This document shows, piece after piece, positions 50,379 to 58,838 of a DNA stretch of 64,000 nucleotides. Source of the stretch: an uncultured Oscillospiraceae bacterium (GTDB taxonomy: Bacteria > Bacillota > Clostridia > Oscillospirales > Acutalibacteraceae); NCBI GenBank assembly GCA_958366985.1, contig CATXDC010000003.1:144040-208039 (forward strand). Reading direction: 5' to 3'. The notes under the pieces are model-generated. The model ran no database searches. It worked only from the letters and a program-made list of their open reading frames with translations, and was not told the DNA's origin. The position numbers and the translations under genes were made by a program. Each line of letters opens with the position of its first letter. The stretch's first letter is position 1.

Positions 50379-50413
50379 TAAAAACGGTGTTCGAAGGAAC
50401 ACCGTTTTTATTT
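50379..50413 (+). terminator. Terminator of gdhA
   Basis: AAAACGGTGTTC-GAAG-GAACACCGTTTT followed by TATTTTTT. Confidence 0.9.
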
Positions 50414-50506
50414 TTTACTATAAATAAATTGTGTGGGTTTTATATTATTTAGTTGTAGTACAATATAGAGGGAAAATAGAAGTAACGGTAATTTGGGGGT
50501 GATGTT

Positions 50507-51049
50507 TTGAAAGACCATGAACTGGTGCAGATTATTGCATCAGGAGAAGAAAACGGAGCCAAAGAATTTATAAACAGCTACGGACCAATGATACGCTACA
50601 TAATTGCTCCGATTCTTTTAGATAAGCGTGAGCAGGAGGAGTGTTTCAATGACATTGTAATGAGGGTGGTTGAAAAAATCGGCAGTTATTCTGAGGAAAA
50701 AGGCAGCTTTAGGAGCTGGGTGTCGGTGCTTACGAGAAACACTGCCCTTAATTTTGCCAAGAAGCTTCGCAGGGAGCCTGATACCCAGAGTCTCGATTCA
50801 GACATCGCTTCTTCAAAGGACAATCCCGAAGAAGAGTTTATAAAGAACGAAACTTTAAGAAAGCTTGAATTTATAGTACGGAATTTATCGGAAAGGGATA
50901 AGGTGCTCTTTTACCGAAAGTTTTACTATTGCCAGTCAGTTCCGCAGATAGCAGCTGAAATGGGCATGACACAGCGTTCCGCAGAGGGACGGATTTATCG
51001 GCTTAAGAAAAAGCTCAGAGAAGAACTGGGAGGTGAAAGCCATGAGTGA
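50507..51049 (+). CDS. ECF-type RNA polymerase sigma factor
   Basis: 180 residues from a TTG start nine bases after GGGGGTGA. Region 2 (ECFNDIVMRVVEKIGSY, GSFRSWVSVLTRNTALNFAKK) and region 4 (CQSVPQIAAEMGMTQRSAEGRIYRLKKKL) are clear. It directs polymerase to its own regulon, and overlaps a membrane protein gene by eight bases, the usual arrangement for a membrane-bound anti-sigma factor. Confidence 0.9.
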   Translation: MKDHELVQIIASGEENGAKEFINSYGPMIRYIIAPILLDKREQEECFNDIVMRVVEKIGSYSEEKGSFRSWVSVLTRNTALNFAKKLRREPDTQSLDSDIASSKDNPEEEFIKNETLRKLEFIVRNLSERDKVLFYRKFYYCQSVPQIAAEMGMTQRSAEGRIYRLKKKLREELGGESHE

Positions 51050-52523
51050 ACGTGATTTTGACAAACTCAGTGATGAAGAATTTGAAAGATTTCTTCAGCA
51101 GAATGCTTCCGGAATTAATGTATCTGAAAGAATTGCAAAATCGGTGAACCCATGGAAAAAAAGCACCAATATGATTTTTGCGGGACTTGTTTTGCAGCTT
51201 TTCGGTATCGGGATTTTTTATCTTAACTATATATTGCCTTTTGTAGGCAGTTTGCTGATAACCCTTGGTTTTCGTATGCTTTCAAATGAAAACAAGTGGT
51301 TCAGGGCTGGCTTTACATTTTCCATGCTGCGTTCTACTACACAGGCGATATGCCTTGTTTTTGAAAGCGCTTTGATAATGAACCAATCTTTACAGACAAT
51401 TTTCTCATGGTCGTGGTGGCTTATAAATGCCGTACTTACTTTATGTACCATAGGTTGTTTATGGGGCGGATTCAGCTATACTCAGAAAGAAGCCGGTATG
51501 CCGGTTCGCACAAAAAGTTTAGGAGTTCTTTTCTTTATACATTTAGTAACGCCTCTTTTTTCATTTATTCACATTTATCTGAATTTTCTTCTGATTCTGC
51601 TTCCTGTGATGCTTATCATAATAGTTGTGTGTTTTCGCCGTATAATAAATGACATTTCTGCTTCCGGATATGCTATTTATCCCAAAACTGTGAAAATTCC
51701 CAATTGGGTTATAGTGACAATATTTATGACGATTACGTTTGCAGGAGTACTCATAGGAAATTTCTTTTTTACTTCATATCCTATGGATTATCAAGAAGTT
51801 GAAGCTTGTGAGGAAGAGGAGAGTGTTTTGGTAAAAGAACAGCTTATGCAGATGAATTTTCCAGAACAGTTCATAAACGATTTAACGCAAGATGATCTTA
51901 AAGAATGCGCCAATCCCATCAGGATAGTTGTATCCGAACGGGAGAATAAAGCGTGGCTTGGCGGTTTTTATTTACAATATGTATTTGTGCAGACTGAAGC
52001 GGAAAAGGAGACGTGGAAAATTTTCTGTTTCTATAACTGGACACAACCTCCTGCAATTTATAGAACCGATTGCATATATATCGAACCGGTTTATAATACA
52101 AGCAACCACGTGAATTGGGAAAAAATAGGAGAGATATCGGGACGGGTACTATGTGAAAAAGCTGGAAAAACCTATGCTTCGCCATATTATTCACTTGAGG
52201 AGAATGTTATTGGACAGGAAGAAGAGAAAAATCCTATTTATTTAGTGCTTGACACCAGTGCAAGGCAGAGCGTTTTGGGGCGAATGTCCTTCTTAATGGG
52301 AAGTGAAAACTGCAGAGGATATATTTCCTATGAAGTTCAGCTAAACAGTGATTTAGAACCTACTAAAATGCATATATGTTATAGTTACTCTAACGGATTT
52401 GTATATCCTTATGATGAAACTTATAAGAGTTTATGGAAATACGGAGACCATAACGAAGTGACTTTTTCCGGCAGCAATCTTTCTTGGTATGATTTTCCTT
52501 ATTTTACGGTAGTTGAACGCTAA
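51042..52523 (+). CDS. Multi-pass membrane protein, putative anti-sigma factor
   Basis: 493 residues from ATG 51042 (GGGAGG eight bases upstream). A short cytoplasmic N-terminus (SDEEFERFLQQNASGINVSER) precedes about six membrane helices (about 45-265), then a soluble domain of about 220 residues. The soluble region is not recognised. Overlap with the sigma gene suggests it senses envelope state and holds the sigma factor; it lacks the zinc-binding HxxxCxxC of ZAS anti-sigmas. Confidence 0.72.
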   Translation: MSERDFDKLSDEEFERFLQQNASGINVSERIAKSVNPWKKSTNMIFAGLVLQLFGIGIFYLNYILPFVGSLLITLGFRMLSNENKWFRAGFTFSMLRSTTQAICLVFESALIMNQSLQTIFSWSWWLINAVLTLCTIGCLWGGFSYTQKEAGMPVRTKSLGVLFFIHLVTPLFSFIHIYLNFLLILLPVMLIIIVVCFRRIINDISASGYAIYPKTVKIPNWVIVTIFMTITFAGVLIGNFFFTSYPMDYQEVEACEEEESVLVKEQLMQMNFPEQFINDLTQDDLKECANPIRIVVSERENKAWLGGFYLQYVFVQTEAEKETWKIFCFYNWTQPPAIYRTDCIYIEPVYNTSNHVNWEKIGEISGRVLCEKAGKTYASPYYSLEENVIGQEEEKNPIYLVLDTSARQSVLGRMSFLMGSENCRGYISYEVQLNSDLEPTKMHICYSYSNGFVYPYDETYKSLWKYGDHNEVTFSGSNLSWYDFPYFTVVER

Positions 52524-52531
52524 TAACATTT

Positions 52532-52567
52532 TAAAGGCAGGGGAAATTTTCTCCTGTCTTTTTTATA
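52532..52567 (+). terminator. Terminator of the first ECF operon
   Basis: AAAGGCAGGGGAA pairs imperfectly with TTCTCCTGTCTTT, followed by TTTTT. Confidence 0.72.
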
Positions 52568-52592
52568 TTGTCTTGTCAAAATGTAGGCATAA

Positions 52593-52622
52593 TTGACAGC
52601 ATTACACGAAATATAGTATAAT
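52593..52622 (+). promoter_or_regulatory. Sigma-A promoter of the zinc-ribbon protein/rubredoxin unit
   Basis: TTGACA (52593-52598), 18 bases, TATAAT (52617-52622): consensus boxes. Confidence 0.82.
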
Positions 52623-52687
52623 ATTCAAATAAAATTGTTAAAAACGGGAATGATAAATTACCGTATACTCTCTTTCGGAGGTGCTGT

Positions 52688-54712
52688 ATGAAGTGTGGAA
52701 AATGCGGTGCGGAAAACAGGGATACGAACGCTTTTTGCGACAGCTGCGGAGCGTATCTTGAAGATACCGTAACCGGTGAGGATACAGTGGAGAAAAAAGA
52801 GGAGATTAAAAATAAATCTTCTAAAAAAACTAAGAAAAAGCTGCCTGTTGTTTTCGGTAAGAAAAATAAAAAGAAAAACCAGACAGCTCAAACAGCTAAT
52901 ACAAGAAACAGCAGACAAAAAGTAAACGGTAAGAAAAAGCTCATTGCCGGTTTAGTGCTTGCTTTAGCTGTGGTTATAGTTTCAGTTACAGCGGCGTTTG
53001 TTTTTTCCGGAGATAAGGAAAATTCCGCTCCGGTTGTATATGTTAAGGAAAATTCCGTAATGGCTCAGAAAGTGGGAGAAAACGCTCCATTTGTAATATC
53101 CGATAATTTCTCCGAGACCGATAATGCTGAGTTGGTAGCAGTGTTCAACGAAGATGGGGATAAGCTCCTTTATTCTGAAAGCTACACTACCGAAAACGGA
53201 ACAAATACCTATAAGCTTTATTATAGGGACATAATGAATGAGACCTCTGAAATTTCTTCCGCTGACAGCAGCAAGGGACTTTTCCTTGCATCAAACGTTT
53301 ATTCTCAGCCTAAAGCCTCTGAGAATTTTAAGAGGATTGCATATCTGAGAAGTCCCAGCGATAAGGGCGGAAAGCTCAAGGTGCACAATCTTAAAGAGGA
53401 AATTTCTATTGATACCGATGTAGTTGATTTCTATATTTCCGCTGACGGAAAAAATGTAATTTACCTTAAGAAAAACGGCAATGCCCTTGATCTGTATGAG
53501 TGTAAAGTAAAATCAAATGCAAAGCCTGTATTTATTGAAGGCGCAGTAGATGAAATTTATATACTTGACGGCGACTTTGATCTTTATGCCTATACTAAAA
53601 CATCTGCGGACGGCAAAAAGGGATTGTTCTCAGTTAAGCGTGAAAAATCTGCTCTTATCAATGCAGATGTAAAGGAAGTTTATGCAGCAAATTCCGGCGC
53701 AGAAAATGACAGTATATATTTTGTATCCGAAAAAGAGCTTTCATATAAATGGAGTGAAATTGTAAGCGATGATTTATATGAGAGCGACGGGAATATTACC
53801 GAGCCTGTAAGAGAAAACTATGGCAGTGAGGACGAATACAATGAGGCAAAAGCTCTCTATGACGCAAAAACTGCCCGTGACAGTCTTCGTGCAGCAATAA
53901 GTGACGGTACATTAAAGGAAATTTCAAAAGAGCTTTATGTTTACAGTGATAAAGAGCCTGTTCTGGTAAGTGAATTTACAGGTAAAGTGTACAGAGTTTA
54001 TGACGGAGCAATTGTATATTCCGCTTTCAGTATGCCGGAAAATATGAAAATTAAGATTTCCGATCTTTCCCGTTATGGAAGCAGCTTGCCTGTACCGGAC
54101 GGAAACACTCCGGTACTTGCAAAAGGCGAGTATTTCTATGTTAAATCAGCGGATAAAGAACCCGTGCTCATAAACGAAGATGCGAAACATTCAAATTCAC
54201 TGTTTTTATCTGAAAACAGCTTGTATATTGCCGAAAACTGTGATGAAAATTTCGAATCCGGCGATATAGTCAAATGGGACTTAAAAAAATCCACCGGAAC
54301 AAGAATAGATGCAGGAGTTTTTATTAAAAATGTTTGCTTTACTCCGTCAGGCAGTGTATACTATGTAAAGGACATGAAGAGCACAACAGGTACGCTTTAT
54401 TGCTATAACGGTAAAAAAAGCGAGGAGATTCAAAAAGGTGTATCCAAGCTTTATGCCGCCGGAAATGAAAGTGTGTTCTTTATGACCGATTACAATGAGT
54501 CTTCTGAAAGCGGAACCCTTAACGTTTGTGAGAAGTTCAGCCCAAGGCATGTTGATACAAACGTATATGACGGAGCTTTTACTTTCAGAGGTGACGGGGA
54601 AGTATTCTATATCAAGGGATATTCTCAGGAAAAGGGAAGCGGCAATTTGTACCGCAGCCTTGGCAAAAAGGATGTTTCTCTAGTCAGCGAATATGTAAGT
54701 CAAATTTTTTGA
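52688..54712 (+). CDS. Zinc-ribbon membrane protein with large extracellular domain
   Basis: 674 residues; ATG after CGGAGG. N-terminal zinc ribbon CGKCGAEN-x-CDSCGAYL (residues 3-24), a Lys-rich linker, one membrane helix (about 81-102), then about 570 residues outside with repeating beta-type blocks that include Tyr-rich and Asp-Gly turns, suggesting a beta-propeller or DUF5050-like fold. Function unknown. It ends 26 bases before the rubredoxin start without a terminator, so it may head that operon. Confidence 0.78.
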   Translation: MKCGKCGAENRDTNAFCDSCGAYLEDTVTGEDTVEKKEEIKNKSSKKTKKKLPVVFGKKNKKKNQTAQTANTRNSRQKVNGKKKLIAGLVLALAVVIVSVTAAFVFSGDKENSAPVVYVKENSVMAQKVGENAPFVISDNFSETDNAELVAVFNEDGDKLLYSESYTTENGTNTYKLYYRDIMNETSEISSADSSKGLFLASNVYSQPKASENFKRIAYLRSPSDKGGKLKVHNLKEEISIDTDVVDFYISADGKNVIYLKKNGNALDLYECKVKSNAKPVFIEGAVDEIYILDGDFDLYAYTKTSADGKKGLFSVKREKSALINADVKEVYAANSGAENDSIYFVSEKELSYKWSEIVSDDLYESDGNITEPVRENYGSEDEYNEAKALYDAKTARDSLRAAISDGTLKEISKELYVYSDKEPVLVSEFTGKVYRVYDGAIVYSAFSMPENMKIKISDLSRYGSSLPVPDGNTPVLAKGEYFYVKSADKEPVLINEDAKHSNSLFLSENSLYIAENCDENFESGDIVKWDLKKSTGTRIDAGVFIKNVCFTPSGSVYYVKDMKSTTGTLYCYNGKKSEEIQKGVSKLYAAGNESVFFMTDYNESSESGTLNVCEKFSPRHVDTNVYDGAFTFRGDGEVFYIKGYSQEKGSGNLYRSLGKKDVSLVSEYVSQIF

Positions 54713-54738
54713 CATATAAATTTAAGGAGGTACAAACC

Positions 54739-54897
54739 ATGAACAAATATGTTTGCGATGTTTGCGGATATGTTTATGATCCGGAAGTTGGCGATCCCGA
54801 TAACGGAATAGCTCCCGGAACAGCTTTTGAAGATCTTCCCGAGGATTGGGTATGCCCTCTTTGCGGTGTAGGTAAGGATCAGTTCTCAGCGGAATAA
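54739..54897 (+). CDS. Rubredoxin
   Basis: 52 residues from ATG 54739, 8 bases after AAGGAGG; an upstream in-frame start is inside the previous gene. Iron ligands in YVCDVCGYVYDP and WVCPLCGVGKD, the standard pair of CxxCG knuckles. One-electron carrier, here next to the flavodiiron protein it probably reduces. Confidence 0.95.
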   Translation: MNKYVCDVCGYVYDPEVGDPDNGIAPGTAFEDLPEDWVCPLCGVGKDQFSAE

Positions 54898-54899
54898 TC

Positions 54900-54936
54900 G
54901 AAGGCGGCGGAGTGTAACCACTCCGCCTGAGTTTTG
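54900..54936 (+). terminator. Hairpin between rubredoxin and fprA
   Basis: GGCGGAGTG-TAAC-CACTCCGCC with GAGTTTTGTTT after it. Probably a partial terminator giving more rubredoxin than FprA mRNA. Confidence 0.7.
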
Positions 54937-54951
54937 TTTGGAGGTATATTT

Positions 54952-56121
54952 ATGAAAGCAATTGAAGTTAAAAAAGGAATTTACTGGGTAGGCGCTGTTG
55001 ATTGGTCTCTGCGCAGCTTTCACGGCTATACAACGAAAAGAGGCTCAACCTATAACGCATACCTTATAATAGATGACAAAATCACATTGGTGGATACTGT
55101 AAAGGCTCCTTTTGCAGCTGAGATGATAAGCCGCATCAAGAGCGTTGTGGATCCTTCAAAGATTGATTATATTGTTTCAAACCATGTTGAAATGGATCAT
55201 TCCGGCGCTATTACAGATGTGCTTGCTTTAGCACCTAATGCAAAGGTAGTTACATCTGCTCCTCAGGGCGTTAAGGGTCTTACAGCTCATTACGGTGAAA
55301 TGGATTTCATGCCTGTAAAAAGCGGCGATACACTGAGCCTTGGCAGCCGTACACTTTCCTTTGTTCCCACACCTATGCTTCACTGGCCCGATAACATGGT
55401 AACATACTGCCCAGAGGAAAAGATTCTTTTCTCAAATGACGCTTTCGGTCAGCACTATGCATCAGGTGGAAGATTTGATGATGAAGAGCCTTTAGGTGAT
55501 GTTCTTCATGAGGCAAGAACTTATTATGCCAACATAGTAATGCCTTACAGCGTACAGGCAGCCGGTGCGGTCAAAGCTGCTGAGGGACTTGATATAGAGC
55601 TTATCGCTCCCAGCCACGGCGTAATGTGGAGAAGCCATATTGCTGAGATTATTGAGGAATACAAAAAGTGGAGCAGCCTTAAGATGAATAAAGAGGCAGT
55701 AGTAGTTTTTGACAGCATGTGGCATTCAACTGAGAAAATGGCAAAGACTATTGTTGAAGCCTTTGCTTCAAAGGGATATAACGCAAAGCTCTGCGACCTT
55801 AAGGCTTGGGATAATTCCGAGGTAATAAACGAGATTTTGACAGCAGAATATATTGCTGTGGGCTCTCCCACACTTAACAATCAGATGTTGCCCACAGTTG
55901 CAAGCTTCCTTACCTATCTTAAAGGACTTGCACCTAAGAACAGCGGCAAAAAGGCTTTTGCTTTCGGTTCTTACGGCTGGGGCGGTCAGAGTATAGGACT
56001 TGTTGAAAAAGAGCTTGCAGACTGCGGATTTGAAATTGCTCTGGAAAAACAGCGCATTCAGTACATTCCTTCACAGGAAAGCCTTGATGAGCTTGAAAAC
56101 AAGGTTCTTGAAATAATATAA
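54952..56121 (+). CDS. fprA: FprA family flavodiiron protein (O2/NO reductase)
   Basis: 389 residues from ATG 54952 after TTGGAGG. N-terminal metallo-beta-lactamase-like diiron domain: NHVEMDHSGA (HxExDH), the His in TPMLHWPDNM, SNDAFGQHYAS and a later His in APSHGVMW. C-terminal flavodoxin domain starts VVVFDSMWHSTEKMA, with SPTLNNQMLP. Reduces oxygen to water and/or NO to N2O using electrons from rubredoxin or Hrb. Essential kit for an anaerobe exposed to oxygen or host NO. Confidence 0.95.
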   Translation: MKAIEVKKGIYWVGAVDWSLRSFHGYTTKRGSTYNAYLIIDDKITLVDTVKAPFAAEMISRIKSVVDPSKIDYIVSNHVEMDHSGAITDVLALAPNAKVVTSAPQGVKGLTAHYGEMDFMPVKSGDTLSLGSRTLSFVPTPMLHWPDNMVTYCPEEKILFSNDAFGQHYASGGRFDDEEPLGDVLHEARTYYANIVMPYSVQAAGAVKAAEGLDIELIAPSHGVMWRSHIAEIIEEYKKWSSLKMNKEAVVVFDSMWHSTEKMAKTIVEAFASKGYNAKLCDLKAWDNSEVINEILTAEYIAVGSPTLNNQMLPTVASFLTYLKGLAPKNSGKKAFAFGSYGWGGQSIGLVEKELADCGFEIALEKQRIQYIPSQESLDELENKVLEII

Positions 56122-56164
56122 AATTTATAGGATAAAATAAAATTCAAAAAAGGAGGCTTCAAAA

Positions 56165-56833
56165 TTGGATAACACAGCATTGTTCAGACTTTCTTACGGA
56201 CTTTATGTAGTAGGAGTTAAAAACGGAGAGAGCTATGGCGGAAGCGTTGTAGACGCATTTGCACAGGTAGGAAGCGGAAAAACACCTATGGTGGTCATAT
56301 CCTGTATGAATACAAACAATACAAGCTCACTTATTGAGAAAAACGGTGAGTTTACAGTTTCTGTTTTGGCAACGGATGTTGACCCCTTTGTTATAGCAAA
56401 TTTCGGTTTCCAGTCATCCCGTGATACAGAAAAGTGGAAGAACGTTCCTCATGTTATGGTAAACGGATTACCTGTTCTTACAGATGCCGCCGCATATTTA
56501 AGATGTAAGGTAGAGAGTGTTACAAAGCTTGATACCCATGATCTTTATCTTTGCTCAGTAGAGGACGCATGGCTGGGTGAGGGAGAACCTCTTCTCTATG
56601 CTGATTATCAGAAGCCTCAGCTTAAAAACGCCGTCAGGGAAGCTTTTGCAGCTTTCAAAGCCGGACAGCCTCATACAGAGAAGAAAGAGGATTTTGTAAA
56701 GGACGAAAACGGTGAATGGGTTTGCAGTATCTGCGGATACCGTTACAAGGGTGATATTCCCTTTGAGGAACTGCCCGATGATTTCACTTGTCCCGTCTGC
56801 GGCCAGCCCAAAAGCGTTTTTGAAAAGAGATAA
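56165..56833 (+). CDS. Flavin reductase-rubredoxin fusion (Hrb-type)
   Basis: 222 residues from TTG 56165, eight bases after AAGGAGG. N-terminal FMN-binding flavin-reductase domain (SYGLYVVGVKNGESYGGSVV; VISCMNTNNTSSLIEKNGEFTVSV) and a C-terminal rubredoxin domain (WVCSICGYRYKG, FTCPVCGQPKS). Same architecture as the high-molecular-weight rubredoxin of Moorella, which passes electrons from NADH to FprA. Directly behind fprA, completing an oxygen/NO scavenging chain. Confidence 0.92.
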   Translation: MDNTALFRLSYGLYVVGVKNGESYGGSVVDAFAQVGSGKTPMVVISCMNTNNTSSLIEKNGEFTVSVLATDVDPFVIANFGFQSSRDTEKWKNVPHVMVNGLPVLTDAAAYLRCKVESVTKLDTHDLYLCSVEDAWLGEGEPLLYADYQKPQLKNAVREAFAAFKAGQPHTEKKEDFVKDENGEWVCSICGYRYKGDIPFEELPDDFTCPVCGQPKSVFEKR

Positions 56834-56857
56834 ATTTTATCAAGTAAATAAGCATTA

Positions 56858-56893
56858 TAAAAAGGCTCTTCCAAAAGGAAGGGCCTTTTAAGT
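56858..56893 (+). terminator. Terminator A of the Rd-FprA-Hrb operon
   Basis: AAAAGGCTCTTCC-loop-GGAAGGGCCTTTT. Almost identical to the terminator at 58798-58833; only the loop differs at one base. Confidence 0.88.
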
Positions 56894-56911
56894 ATCTGCC
56901 CAAAAACGGTT

Positions 56912-57169
56912 TTATAACTGTTTTTGATTTTTCTCTGAATTTTCACTTTCTTTTTCGATGTACTCTACAAGTTTATGCGGAGGAAGTTCAAAAGCATTTG
57001 CAATGCGCCAAATTGTTTCAAAATTAGGTTGTTTTGTTCCTGTTTCAATCATAGCAAGGTGACTTCTTGCAATACCTGCAAGACCGCTGAAAACTTCCTG
57101 AGATAAATTTTTTTCTTTTCGCAATCTGCGTATTACAATGCCCGCAGAGTTTTTATTGAACTTCATCAT
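56912..57169 (-). CDS. XRE family repressor
   Basis: 85 residues from ATG 57169, behind CGAGG; an upstream ATG at 57214 lies inside the operator and has no ribosome site. Helix-turn-helix IVIRRLRKEKNLSQEVFSGL-x-GIARSHLAMIETG; C-terminal tail acidic. Divergent from the membrane-protein gene with perfect inverted repeats between, so it probably represses it and itself. Confidence 0.87.
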   Translation of the reverse strand: MMKFNKNSAGIVIRRLRKEKNLSQEVFSGLAGIARSHLAMIETGTKQPNFETIWRIANAFELPPHKLVEYIEKESENSEKNQKQL

Positions 57170-57215
57170 TGTAGACACATCCTCGATATTAAAAATATCA
57201 AAAAAACAATACATT

Positions 57216-57237
57216 TTTGTCTACGAAAGTAGACAAA
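57216..57237. promoter_or_regulatory. Inverted-repeat operator between XRE and membrane-protein genes
   Basis: TTTGTCTAC-GAAA-GTAGACAAA, a perfect 9-4-9 repeat. Further half-sites GTAGACA (57171-57177) and TAGACAAA (57258-57265) flank it. Confidence 0.82.
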
Positions 57238-57258
57238 TGATAAATTGTATGCTATGAT
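57230..57258 (+). promoter_or_regulatory. Promoter of the DUF4234-SHOCT gene, overlapping the operator
   Basis: TAGACA (57230-57235), 17 bases, TATGAT (57253-57258). The -35 box is the right half of the operator, so repressor binding would block it. On the other strand TTGTCT-16-TATCAT could drive the XRE gene. Confidence 0.68.
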
Positions 57259-57289
57259 AGACAAAACGGCATTATGAGGAGTGAAGAAA

Positions 57290-58771
57290 ATGGAAAAAAG
57301 GCAAAATTTACTGTTTAAAATTGCAGGAGCAATGTTTGTACTTATTTTCTTGGATATAGGGTGGAGCTTTATATCGGCTATTAAGAATTGTTTAGTTTAC
57401 TATTCTGAATATCTTGAATTTGCAGAGGTAGAATATGTTGACATTGCAGATGCGTTGGTAAAGAATATTATTGCATCTGCCTTACGGTATATACCGGTTT
57501 TGATTATTACTTTGGTGATTGTACTTTTATTGCTGAAGAGAAAAAAGGGTAAACTGCTGGGAGCGGCTTTTATCTTATATACAATTTTGCCCGTTATATT
57601 ATCTTTTGCACTGCATTGTATATTTGATACCTCTTTCAGCTTTTTGAAAACTGTTACATTTAATAATTTTGTGTTGCTTTTATTTTCTCTAATTGTTATC
57701 TTTGAAGATAAGTTAGGAAGGCTGAAAGAAAAGGCAGTATATTTAGCAGTATCTTTATTTGTTTTTAAAGATATATATTATTTAATTAAGTGGATTGTCC
57801 AAATATACATAAATCCAGATAATTATTATGAAAGTGATTATACTGGACTACGTTTATATCCATTTGTTGTAAATGTAGAACTGTTAAATATTATGCCAAA
57901 GTTATTTTCAGGATTGATTTTGTCAATGGCATGTATAAGTATACTTGCAGTTATTTTAAATAAGTCTGCTGATGAAAAAAGTATTAGACTTAATAAAATA
58001 GGTTTAGCAGGAATTCCCGTTTTTGCAGTAATAACCGTATTGAGCATAATTGAATTTATAATTTATTCATTAATCCATAGAAGTGCTGGTCGAGAAATAG
58101 AACTTATCTTTACAGCTGCTTTTTATCTTGATATATTTATACTTTTAGTTGGCTTTATCCTTATTACTTTAGCTCTGCTGAATCCCGGTAATGGAATTGC
58201 GGCGGCAGCAAAGGATATACTTAATAACGGTAAAAGTGATTCTGCCAATATAATTACAGCCGAAAGCGGATATATAAATATAGGTGTTCACATTGTACTT
58301 TGTTTATTTACGTTCGGTATTTGGAAGCTTATTTGGGTATACCGTACAACAGCTTATCTGAACCGTACACCAAATTCCGAGCAGTATAGTCCGTTGTCAA
58401 AGCTGCTGCTGCTTATGTTTATACCGTTTTACTCAATTTACTGGTATTACAGACACGGTCAGCGTGCGGATATACTGTCACGCTCTAAGAATATTAACAG
58501 CTCAGACATTTCGTCTTTGTGTCTTGTTATGGCTATCTTTATTCCCGTTGTTGCATGTATTATTTTGCAGGACAGAATAAATAATATCAGCAGACCGAAA
58601 AGCGTTGCTGTGTCCGCCTCATATCCGACACCTGCTTCAGCGTTTTCTGCCGAACAGCCCAGCGATGAAAAAAATCTTGAGAATTTGAAGCTTTTAAAAG
58701 AACTTCTTGATGCAGGAGCGATTACTCAGGAAGAATATGACGCTAAGAAAAGCAAATTTTTAAATTTATGA
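57290..58771 (+). CDS. Membrane protein with DUF4234 region and C-terminal SHOCT motif
   Basis: 493 residues from ATG 57290, eight bases after GAGGAG. About seven membrane helices in the N-terminal 320 residues; then a DUF4234-like block (IVLCLFTFGIWKLIWVYR, and a second helix pair with FYSIYWYYRHGQRAD), a linker, and a C-terminal SHOCT motif (LKELLDAGAITQEEYDAKKSK). SHOCT is a short oligomerisation helix-turn-helix found on many membrane proteins. Function unknown; regulated by the divergent XRE gene. Confidence 0.8.
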   Translation: MEKRQNLLFKIAGAMFVLIFLDIGWSFISAIKNCLVYYSEYLEFAEVEYVDIADALVKNIIASALRYIPVLIITLVIVLLLLKRKKGKLLGAAFILYTILPVILSFALHCIFDTSFSFLKTVTFNNFVLLLFSLIVIFEDKLGRLKEKAVYLAVSLFVFKDIYYLIKWIVQIYINPDNYYESDYTGLRLYPFVVNVELLNIMPKLFSGLILSMACISILAVILNKSADEKSIRLNKIGLAGIPVFAVITVLSIIEFIIYSLIHRSAGREIELIFTAAFYLDIFILLVGFILITLALLNPGNGIAAAAKDILNNGKSDSANIITAESGYINIGVHIVLCLFTFGIWKLIWVYRTTAYLNRTPNSEQYSPLSKLLLLMFIPFYSIYWYYRHGQRADILSRSKNINSSDISSLCLVMAIFIPVVACIILQDRINNISRPKSVAVSASYPTPASAFSAEQPSDEKNLENLKLLKELLDAGAITQEEYDAKKSKFLNL

Positions 58772-58797
58772 TGCATGATAGTATAAAATCATTCTGC

Positions 58798-58833
58798 AAA
58801 AAGGCTCTTCCATAAGGAAGGGCCTTTTAAGCT
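58798..58833. terminator. Terminator B, near copy of terminator A
   Basis: AAAAGGCTCTTCC-loop-GGAAGGGCCTTTT, with only one different base over 33 compared with 56858-56893. It ends the DUF4234 gene and, on the minus strand, pdaA. Confidence 0.88.
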
Positions 58834-58838
58834 TAATT

